Positions 8,877-19,053 of a stretch of 64,000 nucleotides of DNA are shown piece after piece. This stretch comes from Rhodovulum imhoffii (GTDB taxonomy: Bacteria > Pseudomonadota > Alphaproteobacteria > Rhodobacterales > Rhodobacteraceae). Position 1 is the first letter of the stretch, and each line of letters starts with the position of its first letter. The notes under the pieces were generated by a model that worked only from the letters and a program-made list of their open reading frames with translations, was not told the DNA's origin and did not search any database. Made by a program: the position numbers and the translations under genes. The stretch is taken from contig NZ_QAAA01000002.1 in NCBI RefSeq assembly GCF_003046545.1, positions 124,001 to 188,000 on the forward strand. Direction: 5' to 3'.

Positions 8877-11800
8877 AACGGGTTCTTCTCTCTCTCGCAC
8901 TGGCGGGCGCGGCTTTGCTGCCTTTCGCCGCTCCGGCCCAGGAGGATGATGGCAGCTTTCTGGAGCGGCTGATCGAAAAGAACCTCTCCGGGGCTGGGCA
9001 CGACGTGCAGATCACGGGCTTTCGCGGGGCGCTGTCCTCGCAGGCAACTCTGGAATCCCTGACCATCGCCGACGATGCCGGTGTCTGGCTGACCCTGCGC
9101 GGGGCGGAGCTGGACTGGTCCCGGGCCGCGCTGCTGAAAGGCGATGTGCGTGTCAAGCGGCTCTCGGCGGAGGCCATCACGCTCTTCCGCCTGCCACGGG
9201 ATGACGCAGGCGGCCCCGAACTTTCGGACACCCAGGCGGCCCCTTTCCGCCTGCCAGAGCTTCCCGTCTCCGTGGAGATCGGCGCACTGGAGGTGAAATC
9301 GGTCGCGTTGGATGAATCGGTTCTGGGAAAACCGGCCAGCTTCGCCATTTCCGGCAGCATGGCGCTGGCCGGCGGCGCCGGACAGGCCAGCCTGAACGCC
9401 GCCCGCACGGATCGGGAGACCGACAGGTTCACCCTCTCCGCCGGATTCGACAATGAAAGTGAGGTTCTGTCCCTCGATCTTTCCCTTGCAGAGGCGCGGG
9501 ACGGGATCGTGGTCGGGCTGATCGGGCTACCGGGCGCCCCTTCCATCGACCTGACGGTGAAAGGCGCCGGACCGCTCTCGGACTACACGGCGCGGATTGG
9601 GCTGGCAACCGAAGGCACCCCGCGACTCGCGGGGGGCGTATCCCTCAAGGGGAATGCTCCACGCCATTTCCGGGCCGACCTGGACGGCGATGTGACGGCC
9701 CTGTTCCTGCCGGAACTCCAGGAATTCTTTGGCCCAAGGACGCGCCTTGAACTGGCCGGCACCACCGCCCCCGGCAAAACGGAAATCGGGAATCTGCGTT
9801 TGGAAACACAGGCCCTGAGCGTCAGTGGCAGCCTTGCGCTCTCGGACGGCCTGCCCGAAAAATTCGACCTGCGCGCCCGCATCGCCGCCCCGGACGGGAC
9901 CCCCGTTCGCCTGCCGGCGGCCGGATCGCCTGTCCGGGTTGAAAGCGCGGATATCACCGCCCGGTTCGACGCCGCGACGGGCGATGCCTGGGCACTGGAG
10001 GGCACGCTTTCCGGACTGGAAACGGAGGCCCTGCGCCTGGCGCGGGGCCAACTGACCGGTGGCGGCACGATCCAACGGACAGAGCGCCGCATCAACGCCG
10101 ATCTGCACACATGGCTGGGCGGAATATCCCCGGCCGATCCCGCTCTTGCGCAGGTCCTCGACGAGACGGCGGAGGCCAGCCTCCATCTCGACTGGGCACC
10201 GGGTCTGCCGGTGCAGGTCTCCGCGCTGGAGGCCACCGCCGGCAACCTGCGGCTGAGCGGCGCGGCCAGCCTGGACCCCGCCATGCCCGAACTTCCGGCG
10301 AGGGCGGACCTGACCGTACAGGCCACCGACATTTCACGCTTTTCCGCATTGGCGGGACGAAATCTGGCGGGCAGCCTGTCCGCGCAAATGATAGCAACCG
10401 CAGAATTGGCAACCGGGACCGTGACCCTAGGCCTGACCGGCACGGGCCGCAATCTGGCCGCCGCCCTGCCCCAGATCGACCCGCTTTTGAAAGGAGACAG
10501 CACGCTGACCCTGTTTGCGGCCCGCAACGCGGCGGGCAGCCGGGTGGACCGCTTCGCTGTGGAAACCCCACAATTGTCTCTGAACGCCAAGGGGCAGCTT
10601 TCGCCCGAATTCGGGCACCTGCGCCTGAACGGCTACATGCCTGACCCGGCGCGGGCCTTTCCAGGCATGCGCGGCCCGCTGACCCTGACCGCGCGCGGCG
10701 ACTGGAGCGGCAGCGCACCGATCACGCTGTCCACCCTGTCCCTGACCGGGCCGGGGCTGGATCTGAGCGGGCAGGCCAGTCTTGACCCGAAAGACCCTGA
10801 AATGCCGGCCACCGCCCGTCTGTTACTCCGCGTCGACGACCTGTCCGGGATCTCAGCCCTTGCCGGGCGACCGCTGGGGGGCGGTCTGCACACGCAGATA
10901 ACCGGCACCGCACAGGTCGCAACGGGCAATTTCGACATCGAACTGGAAGGCACAGGGCGCAACCTGCGCATTGGCCAGCAGCAGGCCGACCGCCTTCTGG
11001 CCGGAGAAAGTATGGTCTCGGCCCGGTTGCTTCGGCAAAACGGCGTACTCGAACCCAGCGCCTTTACTGTCCGGACCCCGGTCCTGAACGCCGCCGCCAC
11101 GGCGCAGGGTGCGGATGGAACGCTGGCCATTTCCGGGCGCCTGGCGGATCTTGCCCTGCTGGTTTCCGACTATTCTGGCCCGGTGACCGCCCGCGGTACG
11201 GTTCGTCCCGAGCAGGGGGCCTGGCGGCTGGGGCTGGACATCGACGGGCCAGGCGGCACCACCGCGCGTGCCAGCGGGCAAATAGGCAGGATCGCGGATC
11301 TCACCCTGAAAGGCCAGGCCCCACTGGGGCTGGCGAACCCGTTCATTTCGCCCTACGCACTGGAAGGCGTCGCGCGGTTCGATCTTGCCCTGCGAGGCCC
11401 CCCGGCACTGGAGAACCTGCGCGGCGAGGTGACCACCTCCGGCGCCAGCGCAAGCGCCCCGACGCTGCGCACCTCGCTGAAAAATCTGACCGTCCGCGCC
11501 ACACTCATCGATGGACGTGCGGAAATATCGGCGGAGGCCGCGGCCGAAGCCGGCGGAACCCTGCGCGCAAGCGGTCCGGTCACACTCGCCAGACCTTTCC
11601 CGGCGGATCTGGACATCACTGCGCGGCGCGCCGTCATCATCAATCCCGCCCTTTACCGTGCCGAACTGGATGCCGCGCTGAATCTGGCCGGGCCCCTGGC
11701 CGACGGTGGCAGGATTACCGGCCAGATCGACCTTGGTCCGGTGGAAATCCAGATTCCATCCGGCGGGCTGGGCGGCGGCGGCGATATCCCGGAGGGGATC

Positions 11801-12583
11801 GTGCATATCGGCGAGCCTGCCGCCACGCGCGCCACGCGCGCCCGCGCCGGTTTGCTGAAAACCGAAGACAGCGCCGAACCGGTCGGGCCCGGTTTAGGGC
11901 TGGACCTGCGGGTTGACGCGCCCAACCGCATCTTCGTGCGGGGGCGCGGGTTAGATGCGGAACTGGGCGGCATACTGCGCATCGGGGGCACGACACGCGC
12001 CATCGCCCCCGCCGGGCGGTTCGACCTGCTGCGCGGGCGGGTGGATATTCTTGGCCAGCGTCTGGCCATGTCCGAAGGCTGGGCGCAACTGGAGGGCGAC
12101 TTCGACCCGGTGCTGAACCTGCGGGCGGAAACCGAAACCGATGAGATGGAGATTTTCATCTTCGTCTCCGGCAAGGCCAGCGCACCCGAAATCACCTTTG
12201 GCTCCGCCCCCCCCCTGCCTGAAGACGAGGTTCTGGCCCAACTGCTGTTCAAGCGCAGCCTCAACAACCTCTCGGCCTTTCAGGCGGTGCGGTTGGCCGG
12301 GGCCGTGGCAGAGCTTGCGGGGCGGGGCTCCGGCGTGATGGCCAGCCTGCGCGAAAACACCGGCCTCGACGATCTCGATGTAACGACGGACGCGGGTGGG
12401 CAAGCTTCGGTCCGGGCCGGGAAATATATCAGCGAGAATGTTTACACCGATGTTACCGTCGGTGCGGACGGAAAGGCCCGGCTGGATCTGAATCTCGATG
12501 TATCGGACGAAGTCACCGTCCGCGCCCGCACCGACAGCACCGGGGAAACCGGGATCGGGCTGTTCTACGAACACGACTACTGA
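8873..12583 (+). CDS. tamB: TamB, translocation and assembly module inner-membrane component (DUF490)
   Basis: A 1236-residue periplasm-spanning protein of the TamB/AsmA-like family. It has an N-terminal signal anchor (residues about 3-22), long repetitive beta-rich sequence, and the conserved C-terminal DUF490 region (about 950-1236) that binds TamA, with the QLLFKRSLNNLSAFQAVRLA segment. It starts at TTG 8873, overlapping the tamA stop as TTGA; there is no better start. Residues about 452-590 and 621-755 look like an internal duplication (see findings). AsmA-like proteins form hydrophobic grooves thought to conduct lipids. Confidence 0.92.
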   Translation: MKRVLLSLALAGAALLPFAAPAQEDDGSFLERLIEKNLSGAGHDVQITGFRGALSSQATLESLTIADDAGVWLTLRGAELDWSRAALLKGDVRVKRLSAEAITLFRLPRDDAGGPELSDTQAAPFRLPELPVSVEIGALEVKSVALDESVLGKPASFAISGSMALAGGAGQASLNAARTDRETDRFTLSAGFDNESEVLSLDLSLAEARDGIVVGLIGLPGAPSIDLTVKGAGPLSDYTARIGLATEGTPRLAGGVSLKGNAPRHFRADLDGDVTALFLPELQEFFGPRTRLELAGTTAPGKTEIGNLRLETQALSVSGSLALSDGLPEKFDLRARIAAPDGTPVRLPAAGSPVRVESADITARFDAATGDAWALEGTLSGLETEALRLARGQLTGGGTIQRTERRINADLHTWLGGISPADPALAQVLDETAEASLHLDWAPGLPVQVSALEATAGNLRLSGAASLDPAMPELPARADLTVQATDISRFSALAGRNLAGSLSAQMIATAELATGTVTLGLTGTGRNLAAALPQIDPLLKGDSTLTLFAARNAAGSRVDRFAVETPQLSLNAKGQLSPEFGHLRLNGYMPDPARAFPGMRGPLTLTARGDWSGSAPITLSTLSLTGPGLDLSGQASLDPKDPEMPATARLLLRVDDLSGISALAGRPLGGGLHTQITGTAQVATGNFDIELEGTGRNLRIGQQQADRLLAGESMVSARLLRQNGVLEPSAFTVRTPVLNAAATAQGADGTLAISGRLADLALLVSDYSGPVTARGTVRPEQGAWRLGLDIDGPGGTTARASGQIGRIADLTLKGQAPLGLANPFISPYALEGVARFDLALRGPPALENLRGEVTTSGASASAPTLRTSLKNLTVRATLIDGRAEISAEAAAEAGGTLRASGPVTLARPFPADLDITARRAVIINPALYRAELDAALNLAGPLADGGRITGQIDLGPVEIQIPSGGLGGGGDIPEGIVHIGEPAATRATRARAGLLKTEDSAEPVGPGLGLDLRVDAPNRIFVRGRGLDAELGGILRIGGTTRAIAPAGRFDLLRGRVDILGQRLAMSEGWAQLEGDFDPVLNLRAETETDEMEIFIFVSGKASAPEITFGSAPPLPEDEVLAQLLFKRSLNNLSAFQAVRLAGAVAELAGRGSGVMASLRENTGLDDLDVTTDAGGQASVRAGKYISENVYTDVTVGADGKARLDLNLDVSDEVTVRARTDSTGETGIGLFYEHDY

Positions 12584-12591
12584 GGAGACCC

Positions 12592-13230
12592 ATGAAACAC
12601 CTGACAACACTGGCTGTTTGCCTGTCCATTTGGGGCGCTGCGGCGCAGGCCACCGCAGATGGCCCGGATCACTTCAGCGTCGCCCGGCTGGAAACGGGCC
12701 GGATGCTGGAAATGTTCGACAAACCCGGCTCAGGCACACGGGTATCCGCCATCCCGGCGGGTACGGATGGATTGCCCAACCGGGGCTGCACCGAAACCGA
12801 AGAGGGGGCCTGGTGCAAGACCCTCTATCGCGGGGTCGAAGGCTGGGTCCGGGCCTCGGCGTTGGGCGAAGGCAGCGCCCCGCCCCCCGGACAAGGCAGC
12901 GTGTGGCGGATTGCAGAAGCCTCACCAGAGAAGGAAATCCGAAACGCCTGGATCGCCTTCGACCCGGAAGGCCGCGCCTGGGGAAGCACCGGCTGCAACC
13001 AGTTCCAGGGCAAAGTGAATGTCGCCGGGGGCGCCTTCACGATCGCCCAGCCTTTCGCCTCCACGCGCAAGGCCTGCCCGGAAGACCTGATGCGGCAGGA
13101 GAACATGATCTTCGAAGCTTTCCAGGCGGCGACCGGTCTGCGCTTTGATCCAGGCACCGGACTGCTGCACCTTGAAGGGCCGGAAGGTGGCCTTCTGGTT
13201 CTGACCCCGGATACGCACCGCTGGCCGTAA
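12592..13230 (+). CDS. Secreted META-domain protein with SH3-like region
   Basis: A 212-residue exported protein: signal peptide ending near ATA (about residue 22), a middle part resembling a bacterial SH3 domain (about 30-95, ending GWVRASAL), and a C-terminal META/HslJ-type domain (about 105-208) with the hallmark GSTGCNQFQG and STRKACPEDLM motifs. Four cysteines are placed as C-rich pairs, fitting a periplasmic location. The gene begins 8 nt after tamB with a GAGGAGA ribosome-binding site, so it is probably co-expressed with tamAB. Function of META domains is poorly defined; in HslJ they are linked to novobiocin and heat stress. Confidence 0.78.
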   Translation: MKHLTTLAVCLSIWGAAAQATADGPDHFSVARLETGRMLEMFDKPGSGTRVSAIPAGTDGLPNRGCTETEEGAWCKTLYRGVEGWVRASALGEGSAPPPGQGSVWRIAEASPEKEIRNAWIAFDPEGRAWGSTGCNQFQGKVNVAGGAFTIAQPFASTRKACPEDLMRQENMIFEAFQAATGLRFDPGTGLLHLEGPEGGLLVLTPDTHRWP

Positions 13231-13233
13231 CGC

Positions 13234-13259
13234 AAAGGGGCCACCCCCAGGGCAGCCCC
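13234..13259 (-). terminator. Possible terminator of ndk
   Basis: Read on the minus strand, GGGGC and GCCCC arms (13255-13259 and 13237-13241) enclose an inner GGG/CCC pairing and are followed by TTT (13234-13236). It lies 24 nt past the ndk stop. The T-tract is short. Confidence 0.4.
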
Positions 13260-13282
13260 GAGACCTGCGCCAAAAAGGTGCT

Positions 13283-13705
13283 TCAGCCGACCAGATCCAG
13301 ACCGGCGAAGAAATAGGCGATCTCGGTCGCGGCGGTGTCTTCAGCGTCGGATCCATGCACCGAATTTTCCCCGATCGACAGGGCGAATTCCTTGCGGATG
13401 GTCCCGTCGGCGGCTTCGGCGGGGTTGGTGGCGCCCATCACTTCACGGTTCTTGGCAATGGCGTCTTCGCCTTCCAGAACCTGCACCACGATCGGGGCGG
13501 AGGCCATGAACTCGCACAGTTCGTCGTAGAAAGGACGTTCCTTGTGGACCGCGTAAAACGCGCCCGCCTGTGCCTTCGTCAGGTGAATTCGCTTTTGCGC
13601 GATGATGCGCAGGCCCGCGGCCTCCAGCTTGGCGTTGATGGCGCCGGTGAGGTTGCGCCCGGTGGCGTCCGGCTTGATGATCGAGAAGGTGCGTTGAATG
13701 GCCAT
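13283..13705 (-). CDS. ndk: Nucleoside diphosphate kinase
   Basis: A 140-residue enzyme that transfers the gamma phosphate between nucleoside triphosphates through a phosphohistidine. The active-site histidine motif NSVHGSD is near residue 117, and the N-terminus [13 protein letters not shown] is the family signature. The ATG at 13705 starts at MAIQRT; an upstream open frame exists but does not resemble the family. It is convergent with the META-domain gene and divergent from the ABC-F gene. Confidence 0.97.
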   Translation of the reverse strand: MAIQRTFSIIKPDATGRNLTGAINAKLEAAGLRIIAQKRIHLTKAQAGAFYAVHKERPFYDELCEFMASAPIVVQVLEGEDAIAKNREVMGATNPAEAADGTIRKEFALSIGENSVHGSDAEDTAATEIAYFFAGLDLVG

Positions 13706-13825
13706 GTCGGTTCCCGTTGTCTTTGCCGCGCGGGCGGCGTGAAATTTCGCGGCCCTGCTATCATGGGGGGGCGCGCTTGAAAAGCCGTGATTGACGCGGG
13801 GCGCGCGCTGCGGCACACCCGGCCC

Positions 13826-15670
13826 ATGTTGCGTTTGTCCGAGATCACATTTTCCATCGAAGGCCGCCCGCTGTTCGAGAACGCCTCCGCCATCATCCCC
13901 GACGGGCACAAGGTAGGCCTGGTGGGGCGCAACGGGGCGGGGAAGACAACGCTTTTCCGCCTGATCCGGGGGGAGTTGACGCTGGAAAGCGGCGTCATCG
14001 AGGTGCCGCGCCGCGCCCGTATCGGCGGTGTGGCACAGGAAGTCGCGGCCAGCGAAAGCTCCCTTTTGGAAACGGTGCTGGCCGCCGACACGGAGCGCAG
14101 CGCCCTGTTGCAGGAAGCCCGCACCGCGACCGACCCGGCCCGCATCGCCGAGGTGCAGACGCGGCTGGCCGATATCGACGCCTGGTCTGCCGAGGCGCGG
14201 GCCTCGTCCATCTTGCGGGGGCTGGGTTTTACGGCCGAGGAACAGGCCATGCCCTGCCGGGCGTTTTCCGGCGGATGGCGGATGCGCGTGGCGCTGGCGG
14301 GCGTGCTTTTTGCCCGGCCCGATCTGCTTTTGCTGGACGAACCGACGAACTATCTCGACCTTGAAGGCGCGCTGTGGCTGGAGGGGTATCTTGCCCGCTA
14401 TCCTTATACGGTGATCCTGATCAGCCATGACCGGGGGCTGCTGAACCGTGCCGTCGGACATATCCTGCATCTCGAGGATCGCCGGCTGGCCCTTTATACC
14501 GGCGGCTATGACGGCTTTGCCCGCGCCCGCGCCGAGGCCCGCGCCATCCAGGCCGCCGAGGCCAAAAAGCAGGACGCAAGGCGCGCCCATCTGCAAAGCT
14601 TCGTGGACCGCTTCCGGTACAAGGCAACGAAGGCAAAGCAGGCGCAGGCACGGCTGAAAATGCTGGAAAAGATGACCCCGATCATCCTGCCCGAGGAGGC
14701 CGCGCGCACCGTTTTCACCTTTCCCGTCCCGGAAACCCTCTCCCCCCCGATCATTGCGATCGAGGGGGGCGCGGCCGGGTATGACGGCACACCGGTTCTG
14801 GCGCGGCTGAACCTGCGCATCGACCAGGATGACAGGATCGCCCTTCTGGGCCGCAATGGGGAAGGGAAATCCACGCTTTCAAAGCTTTTGGCTGGCGAGA
14901 TCGACGCTTTGGAGGGGCGCGTAACACGCGCATCGCGACTGCGCATCGGCTATTTCGCCCAACACCAGGTGGAGGCGCTCCACCTTGACGAGACGCCGCT
15001 GGACCACCTGCGCAGGGAGCGCCCGGAGGAACCGCCCGCGAAGTTGCGCGCCCGGCTGGCGGGTTTCGGCCTCGGTGCCGATCAGGCGGAAACGGAGGTC
15101 GCACGCCTGTCCGGTGGGCAAAAGGCACGGCTGTCGCTGCTGCTGGCGACGCTGGAGGCCCCCCATCTTCTGATCCTCGACGAGCCGACCAACCACCTTG
15201 ACATCGAAAGCCGGGAGGCGCTCGTCGAGGCGCTGACGGCCTATACCGGAGCGGTCGTTCTGGTCAGCCATGACATGCATCTTCTCTCACTGGTGGCGGA
15301 CCGCCTGTGGCTGGTCAGGGATGGGCGCGTCGTACCTTACGCAGACGACCTGGAAAGCTATCGCAAGCTTCTTCTGGCCGGGGACAAACCTGAAAAGGCG
15401 GAAAAGGTGGAAAAGCCTTTCAAACGCCCCGACCGTGACACGATACTGGCGTTGCGCGGTGAGTTGCGCAAATGCGAGGCGCGCGTGGAAAAATTACAGG
15501 AAATGCGCGATAAATTATCCGGGAAGCTTGCGGCACCCGACCTTTATGACCCGGCCCGGCTGGACGAGGCGCAGCGTTGGCAGCAGAAATTCGCCGAAGT
15601 GACAGAGGCGCTCGCAAGGGCCGAAGCCCTGTGGATGGATGCGCTGGAGAAGCTGGAAGCGGCTGAGTAA
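13826..15670 (+). CDS. ABC-F family ATPase (YheS-like)
   Basis: A 614-residue soluble protein with two ABC ATPase domains in one chain and no membrane segments. Walker A motifs GRNGAGKTT (about 33) and GRNGEGKST (about 345), signatures FSGGWRMR and LSGGQKAR, and Walker [12 protein letters not shown] and [11 protein letters not shown] are visible. The charged linker between domains and the C-terminal coiled coil with [11 protein letters not shown] resemble E. coli YheS rather than Uup or EttA. ABC-F proteins act on the ribosome E site. The start at 13826 is taken from family similarity ([11 protein letters not shown]). Confidence 0.88.
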   Translation: MLRLSEITFSIEGRPLFENASAIIPDGHKVGLVGRNGAGKTTLFRLIRGELTLESGVIEVPRRARIGGVAQEVAASESSLLETVLAADTERSALLQEARTATDPARIAEVQTRLADIDAWSAEARASSILRGLGFTAEEQAMPCRAFSGGWRMRVALAGVLFARPDLLLLDEPTNYLDLEGALWLEGYLARYPYTVILISHDRGLLNRAVGHILHLEDRRLALYTGGYDGFARARAEARAIQAAEAKKQDARRAHLQSFVDRFRYKATKAKQAQARLKMLEKMTPIILPEEAARTVFTFPVPETLSPPIIAIEGGAAGYDGTPVLARLNLRIDQDDRIALLGRNGEGKSTLSKLLAGEIDALEGRVTRASRLRIGYFAQHQVEALHLDETPLDHLRRERPEEPPAKLRARLAGFGLGADQAETEVARLSGGQKARLSLLLATLEAPHLLILDEPTNHLDIESREALVEALTAYTGAVVLVSHDMHLLSLVADRLWLVRDGRVVPYADDLESYRKLLLAGDKPEKAEKVEKPFKRPDRDTILALRGELRKCEARVEKLQEMRDKLSGKLAAPDLYDPARLDEAQRWQQKFAEVTEALARAEALWMDALEKLEAAE

Positions 15671-16288
15671 ATGGACCTGACCTTCTACATCTCCGCCTTC
15701 GTGACGATGTTCGTCATCATCGACCCGATCGGGCTGGCCCCGGTCTTCGTCGCCGTGACCCAGGGCATGAACAGCCATGAGAGAAAGCGCATCGCCCTGC
15801 GCGCGGTGGGCCTCGGGGCGCTGCTGCTGATGCTGTTTGGTCTGTTCGGGGAATCGATCCTGACATTTGTCGGGATCTCCATGCCGGCGTTCCGTATCTC
15901 CGGCGGGATCCTGCTCTTCCTGACCGCGCTGGACATGCTGTTCGAGCGGCGCGCCAAGCGAAGAGAGGATCAGTCCCACGAAGAACGCCCCGATCCTTCG
16001 GTTTTCCCGCTGGCTACACCGCTGATCGCCGGACCGGGGGCAATCGCCTCGATGATTCTGCTGATGGGGAAGGCCTCCGGCCATCCGCTCGAGATGATCC
16101 TGATCAACCTCGTCATGCTGAGTGTGTTGGGCATCCTGCTGGTGCTTTTTCTGGCCGGAGGTCTGCTGGAACGGGCCTTGGGACGGACCGGGACAAATGT
16201 CATCACCCGGCTTCTGGGGATGTTGCTGGCGGCTTTGTCAGTACAGTTCGTACTGGATGGGCTGCGCGATTTCGGGCTTCCGGGCTGA
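15671..16288 (+). CDS. MarC-family integral membrane protein
   Basis: A 205-residue membrane protein with about six hydrophobic helices and the MarC/YchE/UPF0056 family features IIDPIGLAPVF near residue 17 and ATPLIAGPGAI near residue 117. The ATG directly follows the stop of the ABC-F gene, so the two are co-transcribed. MarC proteins were once linked to antibiotic resistance, but no transport substrate is established; no activity should be assumed. Confidence 0.88.
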   Translation: MDLTFYISAFVTMFVIIDPIGLAPVFVAVTQGMNSHERKRIALRAVGLGALLLMLFGLFGESILTFVGISMPAFRISGGILLFLTALDMLFERRAKRREDQSHEERPDPSVFPLATPLIAGPGAIASMILLMGKASGHPLEMILINLVMLSVLGILLVLFLAGGLLERALGRTGTNVITRLLGMLLAALSVQFVLDGLRDFGLPG

Positions 16289-16346
16289 CCCCCCTGCCCT
16301 TCGCGATGAAAAGACCTATGTTGGGGGAGGCTGGGAAGGGGGCACC

Positions 16347-16928
16347 ATGGCGGGCGACGATATCGGGCGGCTGATCTACCTGATTTTGCTGGCGGCGGCG
16401 ATCGCGGGATATTTCTTTGTCGAGAACCGCAACCGTCTTGGCAAAACCGCACAGCAGGCCGCGATCTGGGGGCTGATTTTCCTTGGCGTCGTCGCAGGGG
16501 TGGGCCTGTGGTCCGATATTCGTCAGCAGGTATCCCCCCGGCAGACAGTGTTCGAACAGGGCCAGAGGATCGAGGTTCCGCGCGCCCCGGACGGGCATTT
16601 CTACCTGACCCTGCTGATCAATGACACCCCGGTGCGGTTCGTGGTGGACACGGGGGCAAGCGAAATTGTCCTGACCCAAAAGGACGCCCTGCGCGTGGGG
16701 GTGGACCTGAGGAAACTGGACTATCTCGGACAGGCCCATACCGCCAACGGGGTGGTGGAAACCGCCCGCGTCACCCTCGACGAAGTTCGCCTTGGCCCGG
16801 TGATGGATGAAAACATGCGCGCCTGGGTGAACCGCGGCGAAATGCAGGATTCGCTTTTGGGCATGACCTACCTGCAACGTTTTGCCCGGATGGAGATCGC
16901 CGACAACAGGCTGATCCTGACACGATGA
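16347..16928 (+). CDS. Membrane-anchored retropepsin-like aspartic protease
   Basis: A 193-residue protein with two N-terminal hydrophobic segments (about residues 8-22 and 36-53) and a C-terminal domain of the clan AA type (TIGR02281-like). The active-site triplet is FVVDTGASEIVLT (Asp about residue 103), followed by the flap-like ANGVVETARV and the closing DSLLGMTYLQRF motif. A single Asp per chain implies a dimer, as in retroviral proteases. The start at 16347 follows GGAAGGGGG. It is convergent with holC. Natural substrates are unknown. Confidence 0.87.
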   Translation: MAGDDIGRLIYLILLAAAIAGYFFVENRNRLGKTAQQAAIWGLIFLGVVAGVGLWSDIRQQVSPRQTVFEQGQRIEVPRAPDGHFYLTLLINDTPVRFVVDTGASEIVLTQKDALRVGVDLRKLDYLGQAHTANGVVETARVTLDEVRLGPVMDENMRAWVNRGEMQDSLLGMTYLQRFARMEIADNRLILTR

Positions 16929-17005
16929 CAAGAAAAACTTCGGGAACGGGACGCGGCGGCGGCCGGCCTGCCCGGATGGGGTGATGAAAGGAGGCCCGAA
17001 ACCGC

Positions 17006-17461
17006 TTACCTGCTGTCGGCCTTCTTTTCCCAACGCCCCGACTCTTCCGACCAGTACTGGGCATGAACGCCGGCCCCGGTGAGATGGCGCCACTGGCCGC
17101 GGGCCTTTTCCACCGCTGCGGCGTCATTCCCGTCGAAAAGGATGCACACCCGCTCCAGCGTCCGCGCCTCTTCCGTTGAAATCGCGGCACCATCCACAGC
17201 CATCAGGCAGGCGGCCCCGTTGGGAATGTCCGGGGCAAGGGTCAGAAGGACGGGCTGATCGGCGTCGAAACCGCTGCCCGCCCGCCCATGTGGCAGGAAC
17301 CCGTCCCCCATCCACAGCTTTTCATCAAGGAAGGTCAGCCGCGCGTCGTCGGTGCCCCGCACCACGACGCGCCAGCCATTCTCAAGCGATTTTTCCAAAA
17401 GCACCGGCAGCGCCGCCTCAAGGGGACGGCGCGTGAGGTGGTAGAAAAACGCCGCGCCCAC
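17006..17461 (-). CDS. holC: DNA polymerase III chi subunit
   Basis: A 151-residue protein of the HolC family, linking the polymerase III clamp loader to single-strand binding protein. The N-terminus FFYHLTRRPLEAALPVLLEK and the middle LWMGDGFLPHG and QPVLLTL segments are typical. It starts at GTG 17461, preceded by GAGG, immediately after the pepA stop (no gap); pepA-holC order is widespread in alphaproteobacteria. Confidence 0.94.
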   Translation of the reverse strand: MGAAFFYHLTRRPLEAALPVLLEKSLENGWRVVVRGTDDARLTFLDEKLWMGDGFLPHGRAGSGFDADQPVLLTLAPDIPNGAACLMAVDGAAISTEEARTLERVCILFDGNDAAAVEKARGQWRHLTGAGVHAQYWSEESGRWEKKADSR

Positions 17462-18931
17462 TTATACCTCGAAGCGGTCCGCGATCAGCCGGTCGAGCGA
17501 CAGCACCCCCCAGCCGGTTGCCCCCTTTGGGGCCAGCGCGGTTTCCTCATTCACCCGCGCGACCCCGGCGATATCAAGGTGAATCCACGCGCAGCCATCC
17601 TTGACGAACCGCTTCAGGAACTGTGCCGCGGTAATGGACCCGGCAGGACGACCGCCGGTATTTTTCATGTCGGCAACCTGGGATTTCAGCGCCTTGTCAT
17701 AGGCCTCACCAAGGGGCATGCGCCACGCGCCTTCGCATTCGCTCCCGGCGGCTTTCAGGAAAGCATTGCACAGCGCATCGTCATTGGAAAAAACGCCGGC
17801 CTTCTCATGCCCGAGGCCGATGATGATCGCCCCGGTCAGGGTCGCCAGGTCGATCACGCCGGCCGGGTTGAATCGCTCCTGCGCGTACCAGAGCACATCC
17901 GCCAGAACCAGCCGTCCCTCGGCGTCGGTGTTGATGACCTCGATCGTGTCGCCCTTCATCGAGCGCACAACATCGCCGGGGCGCTGGGCCTTGCCGGAGG
18001 GCATGTTTTCCACCAGCCCGACAAGACCCACGACATTCGCCCTGGCCTTGCGCAGGGCCAGCGTGCGCATGACGCCGGCCACAACGCCGGCGCCCCCCAT
18101 GTCCATGGTCATCTCTTCCATGCCCAGCGCCGGCTTGAGCGAAATGCCCCCACTGTCAAAGCACACTCCCTTGCCGACAAGCGCCAGCGGCGCATCGTTC
18201 TTTTTGCCGCCATTCCACTGCATGACCACGACCTTGGAAGGGCTTTCCGACCCCTGCCCCACACCCAGCAGCGCGCCCATGCCCAACTTGCGCAGATCGT
18301 CCTCTTCGAGAATCTCCACATCCAGGCCAAGTTCTTGCATTGCGGCAAGGCGGGCGGCGAAATCGTCGGTCGTCAGGACGTTGGCGGGTTCGTTCACGAG
18401 GTCGCGGGTGAAAAACACGCCCTCGGCCAGCGCGGCCATCGGCCCGGCCTTGGCGGCGACCTGCTCGGGGGTGCTGGCCATCACGCGCACGGCACCGCGG
18501 GGGTTGGCCTTCTCGGTTTTATGCGCGGTGAATTCATAGGCGCGCATCGCGAATCCAAAGGCAATATCCGGCGCGCCGGCATTCGCACCAACCAGAATCA
18601 GGACATCCGCCTTGCCCTGCCTTCGCGCCAGCGTCGCACCCGCCTTGCGGGCATCCTCACGGGTGGGTTTGCGGTCCAGACGTACGACGTCGACCGCCTC
18701 TGCCTCCATACCGGCCGGGCAGGCCAGCGCGGCGGCTTCGCCGGGCTTGAGATCGGCGAACGCTTCGCTTGCGGCAAACCGGCCCAACGCGCCCTTGCAC
18801 AGGCGGTTCACGCGGCGGGCCAACTGGTCCAGCTTGCCTTCGGCCCCAACGAAGACCGCAACGCGGCCCGTGGCCCCGGCAATGGCGTCCAGATCATTCT
18901 CGACAAAGGTGATCCCGATCGGGGTGGTCAT
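17462..18931 (-). CDS. pepA: Leucyl aminopeptidase (M17)
   Basis: A 489-residue cytosolic aminopeptidase with two metal ions, removing N-terminal residues from peptides. The motifs GKGVCFDSGGISLKP and NTDAEGRLVLAD carry the metal ligands and catalytic residues; the GGRPAGSITAAQFLKRF segment is typical near the C-terminus. The ATG at 18931 follows GGAGAG at good spacing; the upstream in-frame start at 19039 would overlap the lptF promoter region. Some family members (XerA/PepA) also bind DNA; nothing here decides that. Confidence 0.95.
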   Translation of the reverse strand: MTTPIGITFVENDLDAIAGATGRVAVFVGAEGKLDQLARRVNRLCKGALGRFAASEAFADLKPGEAAALACPAGMEAEAVDVVRLDRKPTREDARKAGATLARRQGKADVLILVGANAGAPDIAFGFAMRAYEFTAHKTEKANPRGAVRVMASTPEQVAAKAGPMAALAEGVFFTRDLVNEPANVLTTDDFAARLAAMQELGLDVEILEEDDLRKLGMGALLGVGQGSESPSKVVVMQWNGGKKNDAPLALVGKGVCFDSGGISLKPALGMEEMTMDMGGAGVVAGVMRTLALRKARANVVGLVGLVENMPSGKAQRPGDVVRSMKGDTIEVINTDAEGRLVLADVLWYAQERFNPAGVIDLATLTGAIIIGLGHEKAGVFSNDDALCNAFLKAAGSECEGAWRMPLGEAYDKALKSQVADMKNTGGRPAGSITAAQFLKRFVKDGCAWIHLDIAGVARVNEETALAPKGATGWGVLSLDRLIADRFEV

Positions 18932-19053
18932 TTGACTCTCCATTCTTGACTGACTGATAGGTACCGCCTGTGTCGCAGCTTTGCCAGATATCAGTTTTCC
19001 GTCCCATTTAATTGGTCTAGGGTCTCGGGCGTTCGTCACGCTGGGGGGTACGG

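Noticed and set aside
15899-15915. CTCCGGCGGG string resembling the intergenic element before xth
   Set aside because: It lies inside the marC coding sequence and lacks the ATATTTTGCCC part; chance match.
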